The notes below the pieces were generated by a model. The model was given only the letters and a program-made list of their open reading frames with translations, was not told the DNA's origin and searched no databases. 64,000 nucleotides of DNA from Branchipolynoe longqiensis (Eukaryota > Annelida > Polychaeta > Phyllodocida > Polynoidae): assembly GCA_030323885.1 (NCBI GenBank), contig CM059186.1, forward strand, positions 146,180,810 to 146,244,809, written 5' to 3'. Position 1 is the first letter of the stretch, and each line of letters begins with the position of its first letter. The translations under genes and the position numbers were made by a program. Of the stretch, positions 44,850-55,560 are shown one piece after another.

Positions 44850-45620
44850 TGATTGCCTTTGTGTGGCTTCATGTGGCTTCATGTGGCTGTGTGAGGCTTT
44901 GTGAGGCTTTATATGGCTTTGAGTGGCTTTGTGTGACAGTGTGTGGCTTTGTGTGGCTTTGAGTGGTTTCGTGTGGCTTTGAGTGGCTTTGTATGTCTTT
45001 GTGTGTCTTTGTGCATCTTGTTGTGTGTGTGTTTTTGTATGTTATTGTGTGTCGTTGTGCATCTGTGTGTGTCTGTGTGTGTCTGAGTGTGTCTGTGTGT
45101 GTCTTTGTGTGTCTTTGTGTGTCTTTGTGTGTCTTTGTGTGTCTTTGTGTGTCTTTGTGTGTCTTTGTGTGTCTGTGTGTGTCTTTGTGTGTCTTTGTGT
45201 GTCTTTGTGTGTCTTTGTATGGGTTTGTGCGTCTGTGTGCATCTGTGTGCGTCGGTGTGCTTCTGTGTGTGTCTGTGTGTGTCTGTGTGTGTCTGTGTGT
45301 GTCTGTGTGTGTCTGTGTGTGTCTGTGTGTGTCTGTGTGTGTCTGTGTGTCTGTGTGTCTGTGTGTGTCTGTGTGTGTCTGTGTGTGTCTGTGTGTGTCT
45401 GTGTGTGTCTGTGTGTGTCTGTGTGTGTCTGTGTGTGTCTGTGTGTGTCTGTGTGTGTCTGTGTGTGTCTGTGTGTGTCTGTGTGTGTCTGTGTGTGTGT
45501 GTCTGTGTGTGTCTGTGTGTGTGTGTGTCTGTGTGTGTCTGTGTGTGTCTGTGTGTGTCTGTGTGTGTCTGTGTGTGTCTGTGTGTGTCTGTGTGTGTCT
45601 TTGTGCGTCTTTGTGTCTCG
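44850..45620. repeat. GTGTGTCT 8-bp minisatellite
   Basis: About 750 bp: TGTGGCTT units first (44850-45000), then GTGTGTCT with TTTGTGTGTC variants, then a long homogeneous GTGTGTCT block (45255-45600). The long HTDTHRHTQ and CVCVCLCVS open frames derive from this array. Confidence 0.95.
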
Positions 45621-45825
45621 AATACAGATCCATATTCATTTTACACATGAGAGTAGTTCATTGCGAATGGACAGCTTCTGATAAAAGGTGTGCGTGAGAA
45701 GTATTCCACAAATGAATTTAATTCCATTCATATGGATAAGACATTATTATTAAAGGGGCATAATCCCATGAAACCAGCACATCTTCGAAACCAAAATATG
45801 TATCTAGATTTAGTTCTACATATCC

Positions 45826-46152
45826 GACAGGACGCGGTGGCCGAATTGGTAGGCCCACAGGGTTCCCGTGCGGAAGGTCTGGAGTTCGAATCCCGGCCGA
45901 ATCAAACCAATTACTTATCAAATGTATACGTCTTGCTACCTAGCAGGACAGTTGGCATTAATAGGATAGGGAAAAGACTGGTTAGCACAGGATCAGGATA
46001 ATTTGACTGGGTCGGATATCAGGTCATGGTATCTAAGTAGGGCAGGGCAGCACTAAAATGTTACAATGAGTACACACTGTTACAATTTAGTACCCGTAGG
46101 ACGTTATCTGTTGCTAGGACATCAACCCCTAACAAACAAAAAACAACAACGA
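45826..46152 (+). mobile_element. SINE-A copy with 12-bp target duplication
   Basis: TTCTACATATCC at 45814-45825 and again at 46153-46164 flank the element exactly. Head ACAGGACGCGGTGGCCGAAT, B box GGAGTTCGAATCCCGG, tail AACAAACAAAAAACAACAAC. This copy defines both SINE-A boundaries and proves retroposition. Confidence 0.93.
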
Positions 46153-46330
46153 TTCTACATATCCAACTTAGATACTGATGCAGTTATTAAGCTTTTTCTT
46201 TGCAACGCAGAAGTGGACAGCAAGTCAATGTAATAGAATATGTTCCCACTGAAGCCAATGGTGTCAGAGCTTTATGCCCCCGTCACATACACGTTAGTGG
46301 AGGTAGTTGAACGTAGTGGAGGCTAACGTA

Positions 46331-46650
46331 GTTGAACGTAGTTGAACGTAGTTGAACGTAGTTGAACGTAGTTGAACGTAGTTGAACGTAGTTGAACGTA
46401 GTTGAACGTAGTTGAACGTAGTTGAACGTAGTTGAACGTAGTTGAACGTAGTTGAACGTATTTGAACGTAGTTGAACGTAGTTGAACGTAGTTGAACGTA
46501 GTTGAACGTAGTTGAACGTAGTTGAACGTAGCTGAACGTAGCTGAACGTAGTTGAACGTAGCTGAACGTAGTTGAACGTAGTTGAACGTAGTTGAACGTA
46601 GTTGAACGTAGTTGAACGTAGTTGAACGTAGTTGAACGTAGTTGAACATA
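46331..46650. repeat. 10-bp minisatellite, (GTTGAACGTA)32
   Basis: Exactly 32 units of 10 bp. Only five units differ: one TTTGAACGTA, three GCTGAACGTA and a terminal GTTGAACATA. FB2 holds the same motif as isolated copies, so this array is a recent local expansion. Confidence 0.97.
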
Positions 46651-46780
46651 CCGTCATCCGTACTTGTCCGTGATGTTAACCTGGTAATAACGTGGGTGAG
46701 CCGTGATGCCCAATTTAATTTTTGGACATGTTCAAAAGAGCACTACATTAGAGGCTGAATTTGCATCCATGAAGCTGACA

Positions 46781-46860
46781 TACTCTAGTGTACTCTAGCA
46801 TATTCTAGTGTACTCTAGCATACTCTAGCGCACTCATGCTCTAGCATACTTTGGCATACT
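46781..46860. repeat. 10-bp array TACTCTAGCA within FB3
   Basis: Units TACTCTAGTG and TACTCTAGCA alternate, then degenerate. Homologous to the four-unit array at 12515-12556 in FB2. Confidence 0.85.
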
Positions 46861-47499
46861 TGGATGAAGCCCTGGTCACATAGCCATTAGTGCACATAGG
46901 TGAACGTAGTGGAGGCTAATGTAGTTGAATGTAGTTGAAAGTAGTTGAACATACCGGCATCCATACCATAAAGTATTTATCCATACCCTATTTATCCATA
47001 CCATAACGTATTTATCCATACCAAAACCTGCCGTACCTTAACATATTTCAATGTAGTTTAACATACTTACACCCCTTTGACCCATGTTAGCCTCCACTAC
47101 GTTCACCTACGTTCAACTACGTCCACTAACGTGTATGTGACCGGGGCAATACCGTACATGTGGACGTTAATTTGGCATGTTTGTACTTTAAATATTTACG
47201 AAATTACCCATTTAAACTGAAAATTACCTTTAACTAGAAGTAGTAACGTAGATCATAACAACCAGCCTAATGTATTTATCTCAAACACTCCGAACTATGC
47301 AGCTTTAACAAAGGTGTGTTTTGTGCAGAATATTAATTGGGAGTTTGCATTATGGAGGAGTGGAGTGAAAACGCGCTATGAGGCGATTAATGAGAGTTAT
47401 TAATTAAACATGTTTTATCGCTGTGACGCCGACACAGTCACAGATTCACAGTTGCTTGTGATTATAGTATTTAGCCCCAAATGTGACCCATATCCGTCA

Positions 47500-47729
47500 C
47501 GCTGTTAGCCAGATGGTCGGCATTGTTAGAATAGGGCAAAGAATGGTTGGTTCAGTGTCATGATAATGTGACTGAGTGGGATATCAGGACATGGTGCTGG
47601 TGGCCTGGTCTCCCAGTGGGGCAGCGCTATAAAATCGCCATTAGTGTGCACTGTCAAAAGTCGGTACCCGTCCTGATATGACCTTAGATGTTGCCAGGAC
47701 GTAAAACTCCAACAACCAACCCACCAACC
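47500..47729 (+). mobile_element. SINE-A copy, 5'-truncated
   Basis: Begins in the core (TTAGCCAGATGGTCGGCATT) and runs to GTAAAACTCCAACAACCAAC. 5' truncation fits incomplete reverse transcription. Confidence 0.85.
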
Positions 47730-47825
47730 CTCATGGTGACAAGTCCTTGTGGGTTAACAGTGGTTTGCGACAGTCAGAACATTTCATATTGCTTTCCTTA
47801 GAAAAAAACATCAACATAGATTAAT

Positions 47826-48172
47826 TTAAAGTTGCACAGTCTGATGGTCTACTTTTTAGTCATTTTTCTGAGATAAATATATTAAATTGATTGTTGCAAT
47901 CTACCTTAGTTTAATTTGAAGCAACTTTTATTTTAAATAGCTAACTTTTGAGATACCTGAAGTGCAAACAGGCAACATTAATTTTTCCAAGCGCACCAAA
48001 GCTCTGACCGCATAGACTTCAGCAGTAATGGCTTCTATTAAATTCATCCATTTCTATGTGACAACAAATGCTCCATAGGTGCATCCGTATCTAAATTAGA
48101 TACCTATAATCAATTCTAGATACCTGTTTTGGTTTTGACAATTTGAAGCTTTTTTGAACTATGCAGCTTTAA
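47826..48172 (+). mobile_element. MITE-A copy, 347 bp
   Basis: TTAAAGTTGCACAGTCTGAT to GAACTATGCAGCTTTAA with TTAA at both ends (47826-47829, 48169-48172). Uninterrupted reference copy. Confidence 0.8.
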
Positions 48173-48184
48173 GGACATGAAGAT

Positions 48185-48510
48185 ACAGACAAGATGGCCT
48201 AATGAGTAGAGCACCCACTTCCAGTGTGAAAGGACCAGGTGGGGTGGACTATTCGGTTAGGGCGCCCAGGCAGATTTCCCATGTGGGAGGTGTTCGAATC
48301 CCGGCCGAGTCAAACCAATGAAGTACACACTTTTGTACACGTCACTGCCAACACTGGAATTCAGCATCACTAAGTTAGGGCAAGGACTGGTTTGTTCAGT
48401 ATCAGGATAATGTGCCTGAGTGGAATATCAGGGCATGGTACCATTGGCACAGTCTCCTAGTGGATGGAGCAGCATTATACATTCCTGTCAAGTAAGCATT
48501 GTCACTATCA
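48185..48510 (+). mobile_element. SINE-A related copy, diverged
   Basis: Head ACAGACAAGATGGCCTAATG with an extra approximately 45-bp stretch before the B box (GGTGTTCGAATCCCGG); the body blocks are recognisable and the 3' part is degraded. Confidence 0.7.
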
Positions 48511-48884
48511 AATTATGCGACTTTAACATGAATCTACCTGCGTTCCAAATGTTATAAAACGCCCTGGCAACCTAACTCACCGGAAGAAAAAGGGCCAACA
48601 GCGCCACCGCTTCACCCGAGGTCTGCGATGTATCACTCCGCAGCCGCTGTGGGATCGAGCCCATGGTTAATTAATGCTAATCACTGCGCAGGCGCGGCCT
48701 GCAGTACCGTCCGTACAGGTGGCGCTGTACCACTGCAGGCCCCCTCTGCACTGAACACACGCACATATATGGGGCACTCTCCTGAAAACTGGGCAGAAGT
48801 GGCACATGGAGCGTTAAAATCTAATATTTGAATTTATAATTTTTTGTTGTTGCAAATGAAAGCTGGAAATCTCCCCTTTACATC

Positions 48885-48885
<1 letters not shown>
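48511..48885. other. Unassigned spacer
   Basis: GGCCTGCAGTACCGTCCGTA and its imperfect inverse form a hairpin at 48697-48742; nothing else recognised. Confidence 0.35.
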
Positions 48886-48918
<33 letters not shown>

Positions 48919-49008
48919 GCTATTGGTCGCGATGCGACAAAGACTGCTTTCATTACCTGACTGCCGCTCTCCATTTAGCTCTCTGCTGTGAGAGTTGCGT
49001 CCATGAGT
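48886..49008 (-). mobile_element. LINE-D 3' end, 5'-truncated
   Basis: About 120 bp: on the minus strand GCTAAATGGAGAGCGGCAGT, then GTCGCATCGCGACC and a longer ATG repeat (48886-48918). Confidence 0.75.
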
Positions 49009-49756
49009 CGGTCTTTACATCTATGTAAAATATAAATTGATGAGATAAAAAATAAAGGTGTAGTCCATGATTAAGCTATGTCTTATGGCAGGATAACATG
49101 TGTTGCTCAGATGTAATACATGCTTAGGACACCACACAGTCTACTTAATAAAAGTCTAAGCAGAATTAAATAATTTCATACTTAGAAGCATATTAATCAT
49201 GGCATAATATACAGAAATATGTAGTGCTTATATTGATTTAAAAATGTAATTCCCAGCCAGGCCTTATTCACTGAATAATTAGTGTACAATATTTGTGTTG
49301 CATCCAGACACCACTAGTTATATCTGTGATGGAAATTTGTAATGTTATTTCTGAAGACATCAAATAATCAAAAAAAGATTTAAGCATGCACACATGTTAA
49401 TAAATACTCCCTTTTTGATTTGGGAACTGTTTTGTTTGATACATCAATGCAATACAAGATGCTAGTAAGGATTCAACCACATCCCATATGTCATGTTACA
49501 AATGGCAGACTGTAAAATGTTTTTTTGTGTACAAAAACACTTACTAACTAAAAGGACCAAAGTTGTACACAGTTTATTTTATTTCCCTTATTTCTTAAAT
49601 CAAATCTGAACATGAATATGAAAAGCATAAGGGACAAAATAAGTAGGATGTTTGTTTATTGATGTTTTAAAATCCCATTCCATGCTGACCAGTTTTCAGG
49701 AGAGTGACCCATATACATGATTGCATTCTATATCTGAGTGTATATAGCATGCTATT
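49009..49756. other. Unassigned spacer
   Basis: AT-rich; nothing recognised. Confidence 0.35.
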
Positions 49757-49892
49757 TGGACGGAATGGCCGAGTGGGTAGAGTGCCCGCATCACGTGCAA
49801 GAGATCGTGCCCGGACGAGTCAAAGCAACGCCAAAAGTAAATTTATATTTGGTGTTACCATTGCTGATGGTTGGAATTTCTAGAGCAAGGGC
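49757..49892 (+). mobile_element. SINE-A-like subfamily copy, 5' part
   Basis: tRNA-like head GACGGAATGGCCGAGTGGGT, then GAGTCAAAGCAACGCCAAAA and AAATTTATATTTGGTGTTAC, which distinguish this subfamily. A related copy is at 50232. Confidence 0.7.
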
Positions 49893-50231
49893 ACCGGACG
49901 GGGTGGCCAAATCGATAGAGCGCTGGCCTCCTGTGCGGAAGGTCGGGAGTTCGATTCCCGGTGGAGTCAAAGCAATGACTTGCAAAATTGATACTTGTCG
50001 CTTCCTAGCCAGGCATTCGGCATTATTAAGATAGGGAAATGACTGGTTCAGTGTGAGGTTGGTTGGTTCAGTGTTAGGATAATGTGACTGAGTGGGATAT
50101 AAGATCAAGACACTGTTGGCATGGTCTTCCAGTGGGTCAGCACTGTAAAGTCACCATGAGTGTGCACTGTCACAAGTGGGTATGCGTCCTGCTATGACCT
50201 TAGATGTTGTCAGGATGTAAAACTAATAACC
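49893..50231 (+). mobile_element. SINE-A copy, full length
   Basis: Head ACCGGACGGGGTGGCCAAAT, B box GGGAGTTCGATTCCCGG, full core and CCATGAGTGTGCACTGTCAC, ending GATGTAAAACTAATAACC. TTGGTTCAGTGT is locally duplicated in the core. Confidence 0.88.
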
Positions 50232-50505
50232 AGGCCGTATCCCGTGGAAGAGATCTTGCCTGGCCTGACTCAAAGCAACGACAAACGCAAATTTATATTT
50301 GGTGCTACCTTAGCTGATGGTTGGAGTTACTACTACTAGAGCTGGGCCTAGTGGTGGCACCTGGGTCAGGGTAACGTGAGGTGATTGAATGGGATGGCCG
50401 GGTTATGTTGCCGGTGGAACGGAATCTCAATGAGGCAACACTATAATTCTCACCAGTCGGTACCTCGAAATATTACTAAACATAAAACGCCAATAAGAAA
50501 ACAAA
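50232..50505 (+). mobile_element. SINE-A-like subfamily copy
   Basis: Starts inside the head, with CTGACTCAAAGCAACGACAA, AAATTTATATTTGGTGCTAC and a body parallel to SINE-A (GGGTCAGGGTAACGTGAGGT ... CATAAAACGCCAATAAG). The diverged body suggests an older subfamily. Confidence 0.65.
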
Positions 50506-51257
50506 AAGCACGACAATAGTATATAAATATATATATATGATGCATAACGCATTATACGAGTATCACTGTATTATTATGATTCCTCCATAGGAACCTTGGT
50601 GGAGTGTGCCCTTCCCATCTGTCAGGGTAATGTATTCGGGCAGGCTTCCGCGCTCGCACACACTGAAGGAATTATATATAAACATTGTATGCATATATAT
50701 ATGCTGCAAAACTTATTATAAGGAATACAAATAATGAATATACTCCCACCAGCATAACCTATATCCACATATGCAATATACCACTCATCCACCTGAAGTT
50801 TATCCAGACAGTGGCGCCACCAACGGCCATCTACTACACCATACCCTGCTGAATGTGTGTGTTTGGTTGTGAGATTTATTCCGGTAAATATCTTCGTATT
50901 AGGACTGGCAGAGCTTGGCTTATGTTGGCTCCCGACATCCGATCAGAGAGAGTTACTAGGCCGTATATAAAATCGTTGCAGTTAATTGATGGAGGGCCAC
51001 GAAGCAATCATTGGAGGCTGTTATTGTGTTTTTAATTCGGCTAAACTCAGATCTATTTTCTGCTCTGCGCAAACGAGGCTGGCACTGTCACACCTGCCGG
51101 CACGCGTTCAATTAGTCCGGTTCCAATGACGCCAGTGTCGCTGTAGTTTTCCCCTTCCCACTGTTCCATTAAAAGCGCCATGTGGCGCAGCGGCGAATAG
51201 TGGAACTAAATTATGGGTTTGTAGGTCAATTCCATAAACTGGGCAGTGGCCAACTAG
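50506..51257. other. Unassigned; includes a GATGCATAACGCATTATACG repeat
   Basis: GATGCATAACGCATTATACG at about 50539 is shared in diverged form with 6947, 7088, 28064 and 42898. No gene supported. Confidence 0.4.
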
Positions 51258-51569
51258 ATTGCTTGGGTTTTTGGAGTTTTATGTCCTGGCTACATCTAAA
51301 GTCATAACCGGACGGGTACCGACCTGTGACAGTGCACATTCATGGTGACTTTATAGGGCTGCACCACTTGGAGATCAGGCTGCCAGTACCATGACCTGAT
51401 ATCCCACTCAGTCACATTTTCATGACACTGAGTCAACCAGTCCTTGCCCTATCCTAATAATGCGGGCGCCTGGCTAGGAAGCGAAAAGTATACATTTTAA
51501 AGTCATTGGTTTGATCAACCAAAATGGGAAACGGACACTCAACTGATTTGGACATCCCATCTGGTCTGG
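51258..51569 (-). mobile_element. SINE-A copy
   Basis: From GGGTTTTTGGAGTTTTATGT to the head region GATTTGGACATCCCATCTGG; the B box is degraded. A run of 14-15 C follows at 51608. Confidence 0.8.
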
Positions 51570-51993
51570 CCATCTAGATACCCACACACTAAACTCTCCT
51601 CTTCCCCTCCCCCCCCCCCCCCAGAAATATATGTAACATCCTTTTTTAAAAGATAGTAACATATGCTATAAATCAATAGCTATCATAAGTTCTGTAATGT
51701 GAGTAATATTTTTCGTATAGATCACGCGAAAAGTAAAGTTTATTTGCTTGGTGAGATAGGTGATGTGTCATCAGACATCTGCTACTTATTTGTAATGCTG
51801 TCAGCTACTTGTGGGTCAGTGGCTATAGAGTAACCTGACCTGACTCCCATCAACCATCCTGAGCAAGCACACTCCCATGGCGCAGTCCATGACCATACCA
51901 GAGGCTCTGTGAGTCACTCATGGCAAAGTCAGTAATATAAGACTATACTTAGCAGTTAAACCCAAGCAATCAGACATTACCAACAAAGGTAAA
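51570..51993. other. Unassigned spacer
   Basis: Nothing recognised beyond a homopolymer C run. Confidence 0.3.
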
Positions 51994-52340
51994 ACCAGAC
52001 GGGATGGCCGAATGAGTTAAGCGCCCGTCTCCCGTTTTGGTAGATCGTGGGATTCGAACCCACGGGTTCGGACCGTGGTCGAGTCAAACCAATGACTTAA
52101 AAATTGATAGTTGTCACTTCATAGCCAGGCGTTCGGCATTATTAGGATTGGGCGAAGACTGGTTGGCTCAGTGTCAGAATAATGCGACTGAGTGGGATAT
52201 CAGGGCATGGTGCTGGTGGCCTGGTCTCGCAGTGGGATAGCACTTTAAAGTCGTCATGAGTTCGCACTATCACAAGTTGGTACCTGTCCTGATATGACCT
52301 TAGATGTTGCCAGGACATAAACCTCCAACAACCAACCAAC
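51994..52340 (+). mobile_element. SINE-A copy, full length
   Basis: Head ACCAGACGGGATGGCCGAAT with two B-box-like blocks (GGGATTCGAACCC and GGGTTCGGACC), complete core, and CCAACAACCAACCAAC tail. Confidence 0.92.
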
Positions 52341-52998
52341 AAAATTCAATGGATGGAAATCATTTTAATCAAATATTTTATATCATATGGTAAATGGTAA
52401 TATGCATTGCATATATGTTATAACCAGATAACACAATGTATGGTAGAAGTTCGATTTGGAACTTTTTGCAATCTACAAACAGTGACAACCCAGAAACAAG
52501 AAACAAGACAACCCAAATTATTTCCAAAGCAAAATTCAAAAGCTTTAAATCAAATTGGATGAGTGTTGCCCGGCAGTGAAGACAAGCTTTACTGTTAACA
52601 CACTTACCCGTTATGGGCAGGGTCAATACATTCATCACAATTCCCCGGCCCTCCCCCCCCCCCCCCAAAAAAACCCCCCCCACAAAAAACCCACACCTGA
52701 AAAAAACACCTTATAATGCTGTATTCTAAGGTACGGTTCATACACAAGAATTGGAATATAGCAGTTTGGGGTACACTTTTGATTTGTTGATTGGTAATGG
52801 TTGGAAGCAAAGACCATAGTCACAGCGAAATGTTAGTTAAAGTTATTATTATGTCACTATTGTTTCACGCAAAATGCATCAATAACATTTATGTGTATGC
52901 TCAAATGTAGAGGAAATTCTTCATAGATATTTGCCAGGCTTTCTGTTTTGCACGCAGTAATCATCACCACGTATCTGACTTGAATTATTGTCCCCGTT
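52341..52998. other. Mostly unassigned; degraded class-3 tail
   Basis: AGTGAAGACAAGC...TTACCCGTTATGGGCAGGGTCAATACATTCATCAC (52573-52637, in broken form) resembles the class-3 retroelement tail but the hairpin is mutated. C and A homopolymers lie at 52652-52690. Confidence 0.45.
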
Positions 52999-53858
52999 GT
53001 TTGCTTGTTGCTGTTTTACAACCAAGGAACATCTAAGGTCATATCAGGACAGGCACTGACTTGTGGCAGTGCACACTCATGATGCCTTTATAGTGCTGCC
53101 CCACTGGGAGACCAGGCTGCTGGCAACATGACCATCGATATCCCACACAGTCACATTGTCCATGATGTGCGCAACATGGGTAATTGAGAGCGCGAGACTG
53201 TACATTCTCAGTAGATTTGAAAACGACTGTTGGCGCCGACTATATTGTTCTTTTTGAACTGACGAAATTGGCCGCCGATCGATGCGCCACCTATTGTAAT
53301 CCATAAGAAATGGTTATTATGCAGTTAAGCGAATATGCGCAGTAGAATTAAAATGAGACTATTGGCGCCATCTATATTGTCCTTTTGTACTAACAAATGG
53401 CCGCCGATCGATGTGCCACCTACTGTAAATTCCCGACAATGGCTATGATGCAATTAGCGAATCTAGACACTTCGACCAGAACTTTCAACCGATCGGACAT
53501 GTTTCCTTAGCGTAGAATTGCCGTCCCACCCACCCAACTAATATATAGATCGATAGGGTTAAGTGCCTGAAATCCTCGAAACATCTAAAATCATCAATAT
53601 CATGAATCTAACTGTAACAAACTTAAATAGAAAGAATAAATGCCACTTTATACTACTGTCTCGTGTTTGTTCAATTATCTTGATCCTGTGCTTACCAGTC
53701 ATTGTCTCCTATCTTATTAATGCCAAGCGCCAGGCTAGGTAGTGACAAGTATCAATTTGATAAGTCATTGGTTTGACTTGGCTGGGTTTCGAGCTCCCCC
53801 ATCTTTGGAATAGGAATGGGAGGCTTGCGCTCTACCGATTCGGCCACCACGGCCGGTG
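52999..53858 (-). mobile_element. SINE-A copy split by a 512-bp insertion
   Basis: 52999-53161 is the tail half (to CCCACACAGTCACATTGTC). 53674-53858 resumes at ATTATCTTGATCCTGTGCTT and ends at the head (GATTCGGCCACCACGGCCGG). The joined parts span the normal SINE length. Confidence 0.8.
53164..53673. mobile_element. LTR-like insertion (possible solo LTR)
   Basis: Starts TGATGTGCGCAACATGGG and ends AATAAATGCCACTTTATACT...GTCTCGTGTTTGTTCA: TG...CA ends, with a polyadenylation-type AATAAA about 40 bp from the end, as in many LTRs. It contains an imperfect tandem duplication of about 130 bp (GGCGCC...TATATTGT...GGCCGCCGATCGATG at 53230-53295 and 53365-53420). No clean target duplication, so the solo-LTR reading is tentative. 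Confidence 0.4.
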
Positions 53859-53939
53859 TTGTCTCCCCTATTCTCAACCAACCATGCATGCATTTAGTAG
53901 TTAGCTACACAACAACTGAAAGTGATAAAAAGAAGGGGA

Positions 53940-54035
53940 GTCACAAGACTATTACTGTCTATCGGCGAAAACAAGTCATTAGACTTAACCGTTATGGGCA
54001 GCATAAATACATCCATAACAAAAAAAAACACCAAA
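53940..54035 (+). mobile_element. Retroelement 3' tail, class 3 hairpin
   Basis: CGGCGAAAACAAGTCATTAG, then ACTTAACCGTTATGGG and CAGCATAAATACATCCATAA with A-run. Hairpin AAGTC-ATTA-GACTT. Confidence 0.65.
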
Positions 54036-54184
54036 AAACAAACCAACTCCTCCCCTCACTATGAAGTATATGGGCATCAAGTGCCTGAGTTGCACTCTCG
54101 ATAAACCAAACCCCTCACGCTTCATGTATGCATAACGTGATACAAAAGGGATGAAGGGAAAAGCCAGAGCTATGTGAAGATGTG

Positions 54185-54895
54185 ACTCTCTGTATCAATG
54201 ATACTGACAGCAGTAGTGGTAGTGACAGTGACAACATTCGCAGCAGTGGAACTGACAACATTGGTGCCAGTGATACTGACAGCAGTGGTGATAGTGACAA
54301 TGACAGTGACAGCATTCACGGCAGTGGAACTGACAACATCGGTATCAGTGATACTGACAGTATTGGCAGCAGTGAAAACTGGCATGCATTCATGACACTG
54401 ACATTGTTGGCAGAAGTGACACTGACGGTAATGGTATCAGTTATAATGACAGCAGTGGTGGTAGCGACATTGACATTGATGGTAGCAGTGAAACTAACAC
54501 CATTGGCGACGGTATCACTGACAGTAGGCCTATTAGTGGTAGTGATACTAGCAGGATTGCTAACAGTTGCATTGCCAGTATTATCAGCAATGGTACTGAC
54601 AGGCTTGATGCCAGTGACACAAACAGTGTTTACATCAGTGATACTGACAGTGTTGGCGAAAGTGACACTGACAACACTAGTGGCAGTGGCTCTGACAGTG
54701 TTGGCAAGAGAGTAACACTGACTCAGCATTGGTGGTGGTGACAGTGTTTGCAGCAGTTTTCGGCAGTGACACTGACAGTATTAGCAGCAGTGACACTGAC
54801 AGTGTTGGTAGCAGTGAAACTGACAGTGCTAGCAGAGGTGACACTGACAGCATTGCTGACACTGACGGCAGTAGTATCGGCAGCGGGCACAACCT
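54185..54895. repeat. 24-bp minisatellite, AGTGACACTGACAGTGTTGG units
   Basis: About 700 bp of imperfect 24-bp units (AGTGACACTGACAGTGTTGG plus CAGC). In one plus frame (54182-54400) it would encode Ser/Asp-rich repeats, but that frame changes composition at about 54400 and lacks exon evidence. The unit length is a multiple of three, so open frames are expected on both strands. Confidence 0.85.
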
Positions 54896-55114
54896 CAACT
54901 GAATAGGAGGCGACCTTCATACTGGAATTCCGGAACCATGGATATTAATGGCTCTCCAGGTTTGGTTTTATTTGTATTTGTGTCTGTGCCCCGCTTTCTT
55001 CCGCTCCATAACACGCCTGCAACTAGTGAACCGTGTTGTCTCCTCGTGACGTCACACACTCCGCTGATCCTGCCGGCGTAGTCGTACAATCACCCCCACC
55101 GGTCACGCTCATTT

Positions 55115-55560
55115 CCATCTCCCTCCCCCTCTCCCCCTCCCTTCCCTCCCTCGCTCCTTCCCTCCCCCTTTCTCTGCCCTCTCTGCTTTTTTCTGTCTCT
55201 GTCTCTCTCACTCTCCCCCTTCCCTCCCTCGCTCATTCGGCCTCTCGCTCCTTCCCTCCCCTCTCCCTCTCCCCTCTCTGCTCCTCTCTCTCCCTCTCCC
55301 TCCTTCCCTCCCCCTCTGCCTTCCCTCTCTGCCTCGTTCTGTCTCTCTCACTCTCTCTCCATCTCCCGCTCTCCCCTCCGTATATCGCTCCTCCCCACTC
55401 TCTCTCTCTCCCCTTTCTGCTTCTCTCTCTCTCCCTCCCTCCCTCCCTCCCTCCCCTCCCTCCCTCCCCCCATCAAGCACCCGTCTCACATATCTCCTTC
55501 TCTATCTCCCCCTTCTCTCTCTCTCTCCCTCCCTTCCTCCTCCATCAGGCACCCCTCGGT
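55115..55560. repeat. Polypyrimidine tract CTCCC/CTCTC
   Basis: About 450 bp of C/T with duplicated phrases (TCCCTCCCTCGCTC; CTCTGCTCCTCTCTCTCC). It overlaps a Ser/Pro/Leu-rich frame that is not called. Confidence 0.85.

Larger units (their letters stand above)
46275..47149. mobile_element. Foldback element FB3 (TA-flanked) with a 32-unit 10-bp array
   Basis: Left TGCCCCGTCACATACACGTT, right (reverse complement) TTGCCCCGGTCACATACACG, TA at 46273-46274 and 47150-47151. It shares with FB2 the internal second start (GAAGCCCTGGTCACATAGCC near 46865) and the block ACATTAGAGGCTGAATTT. It contains the 46331-46650 array and a second 10-bp array at 46781-46860. Non-coding. Confidence 0.85.
45750..47308 (-). 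mobile_element. MITE-A copy with a nested SINE-A and foldback element
   Basis: TTAA at 45750-45753 and 47305-47308. The left end TTAAAGGGGCATAATCCCAT is diverged; the right end GAACTATGCAGCTTTAA is typical. MITE sequence is present at 45750-45825, 46153-46274 and 47150-47308, interrupted by a SINE-A with a 12-bp target duplication and by foldback element FB3. Removing both leaves about 350 bp, the normal family length. Confidence 0.85.

Noticed and set aside
44869..45697. Long open frames of His-Thr-Asp-Arg or Cys-Val-Leu repeats on both strands
   Set aside because: They are translations of the GTGTGTCT array; an 8-bp unit reads as a short peptide cycle in every frame without stops.
46283..46657. 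Open frames of about 108-124 residues with NYVQLRSTTF repeats
   Set aside because: A 10-bp tandem array reads as a ten-residue peptide repeat in each frame; this is the FB3 minisatellite, not a gene.
51994..52070. Genuine tRNA gene (A and B boxes present)
   Set aside because: The tRNA-like heads are followed by the SINE body and recur in many diverged copies; the fold is imperfect and there is no terminator T run at the tRNA end.
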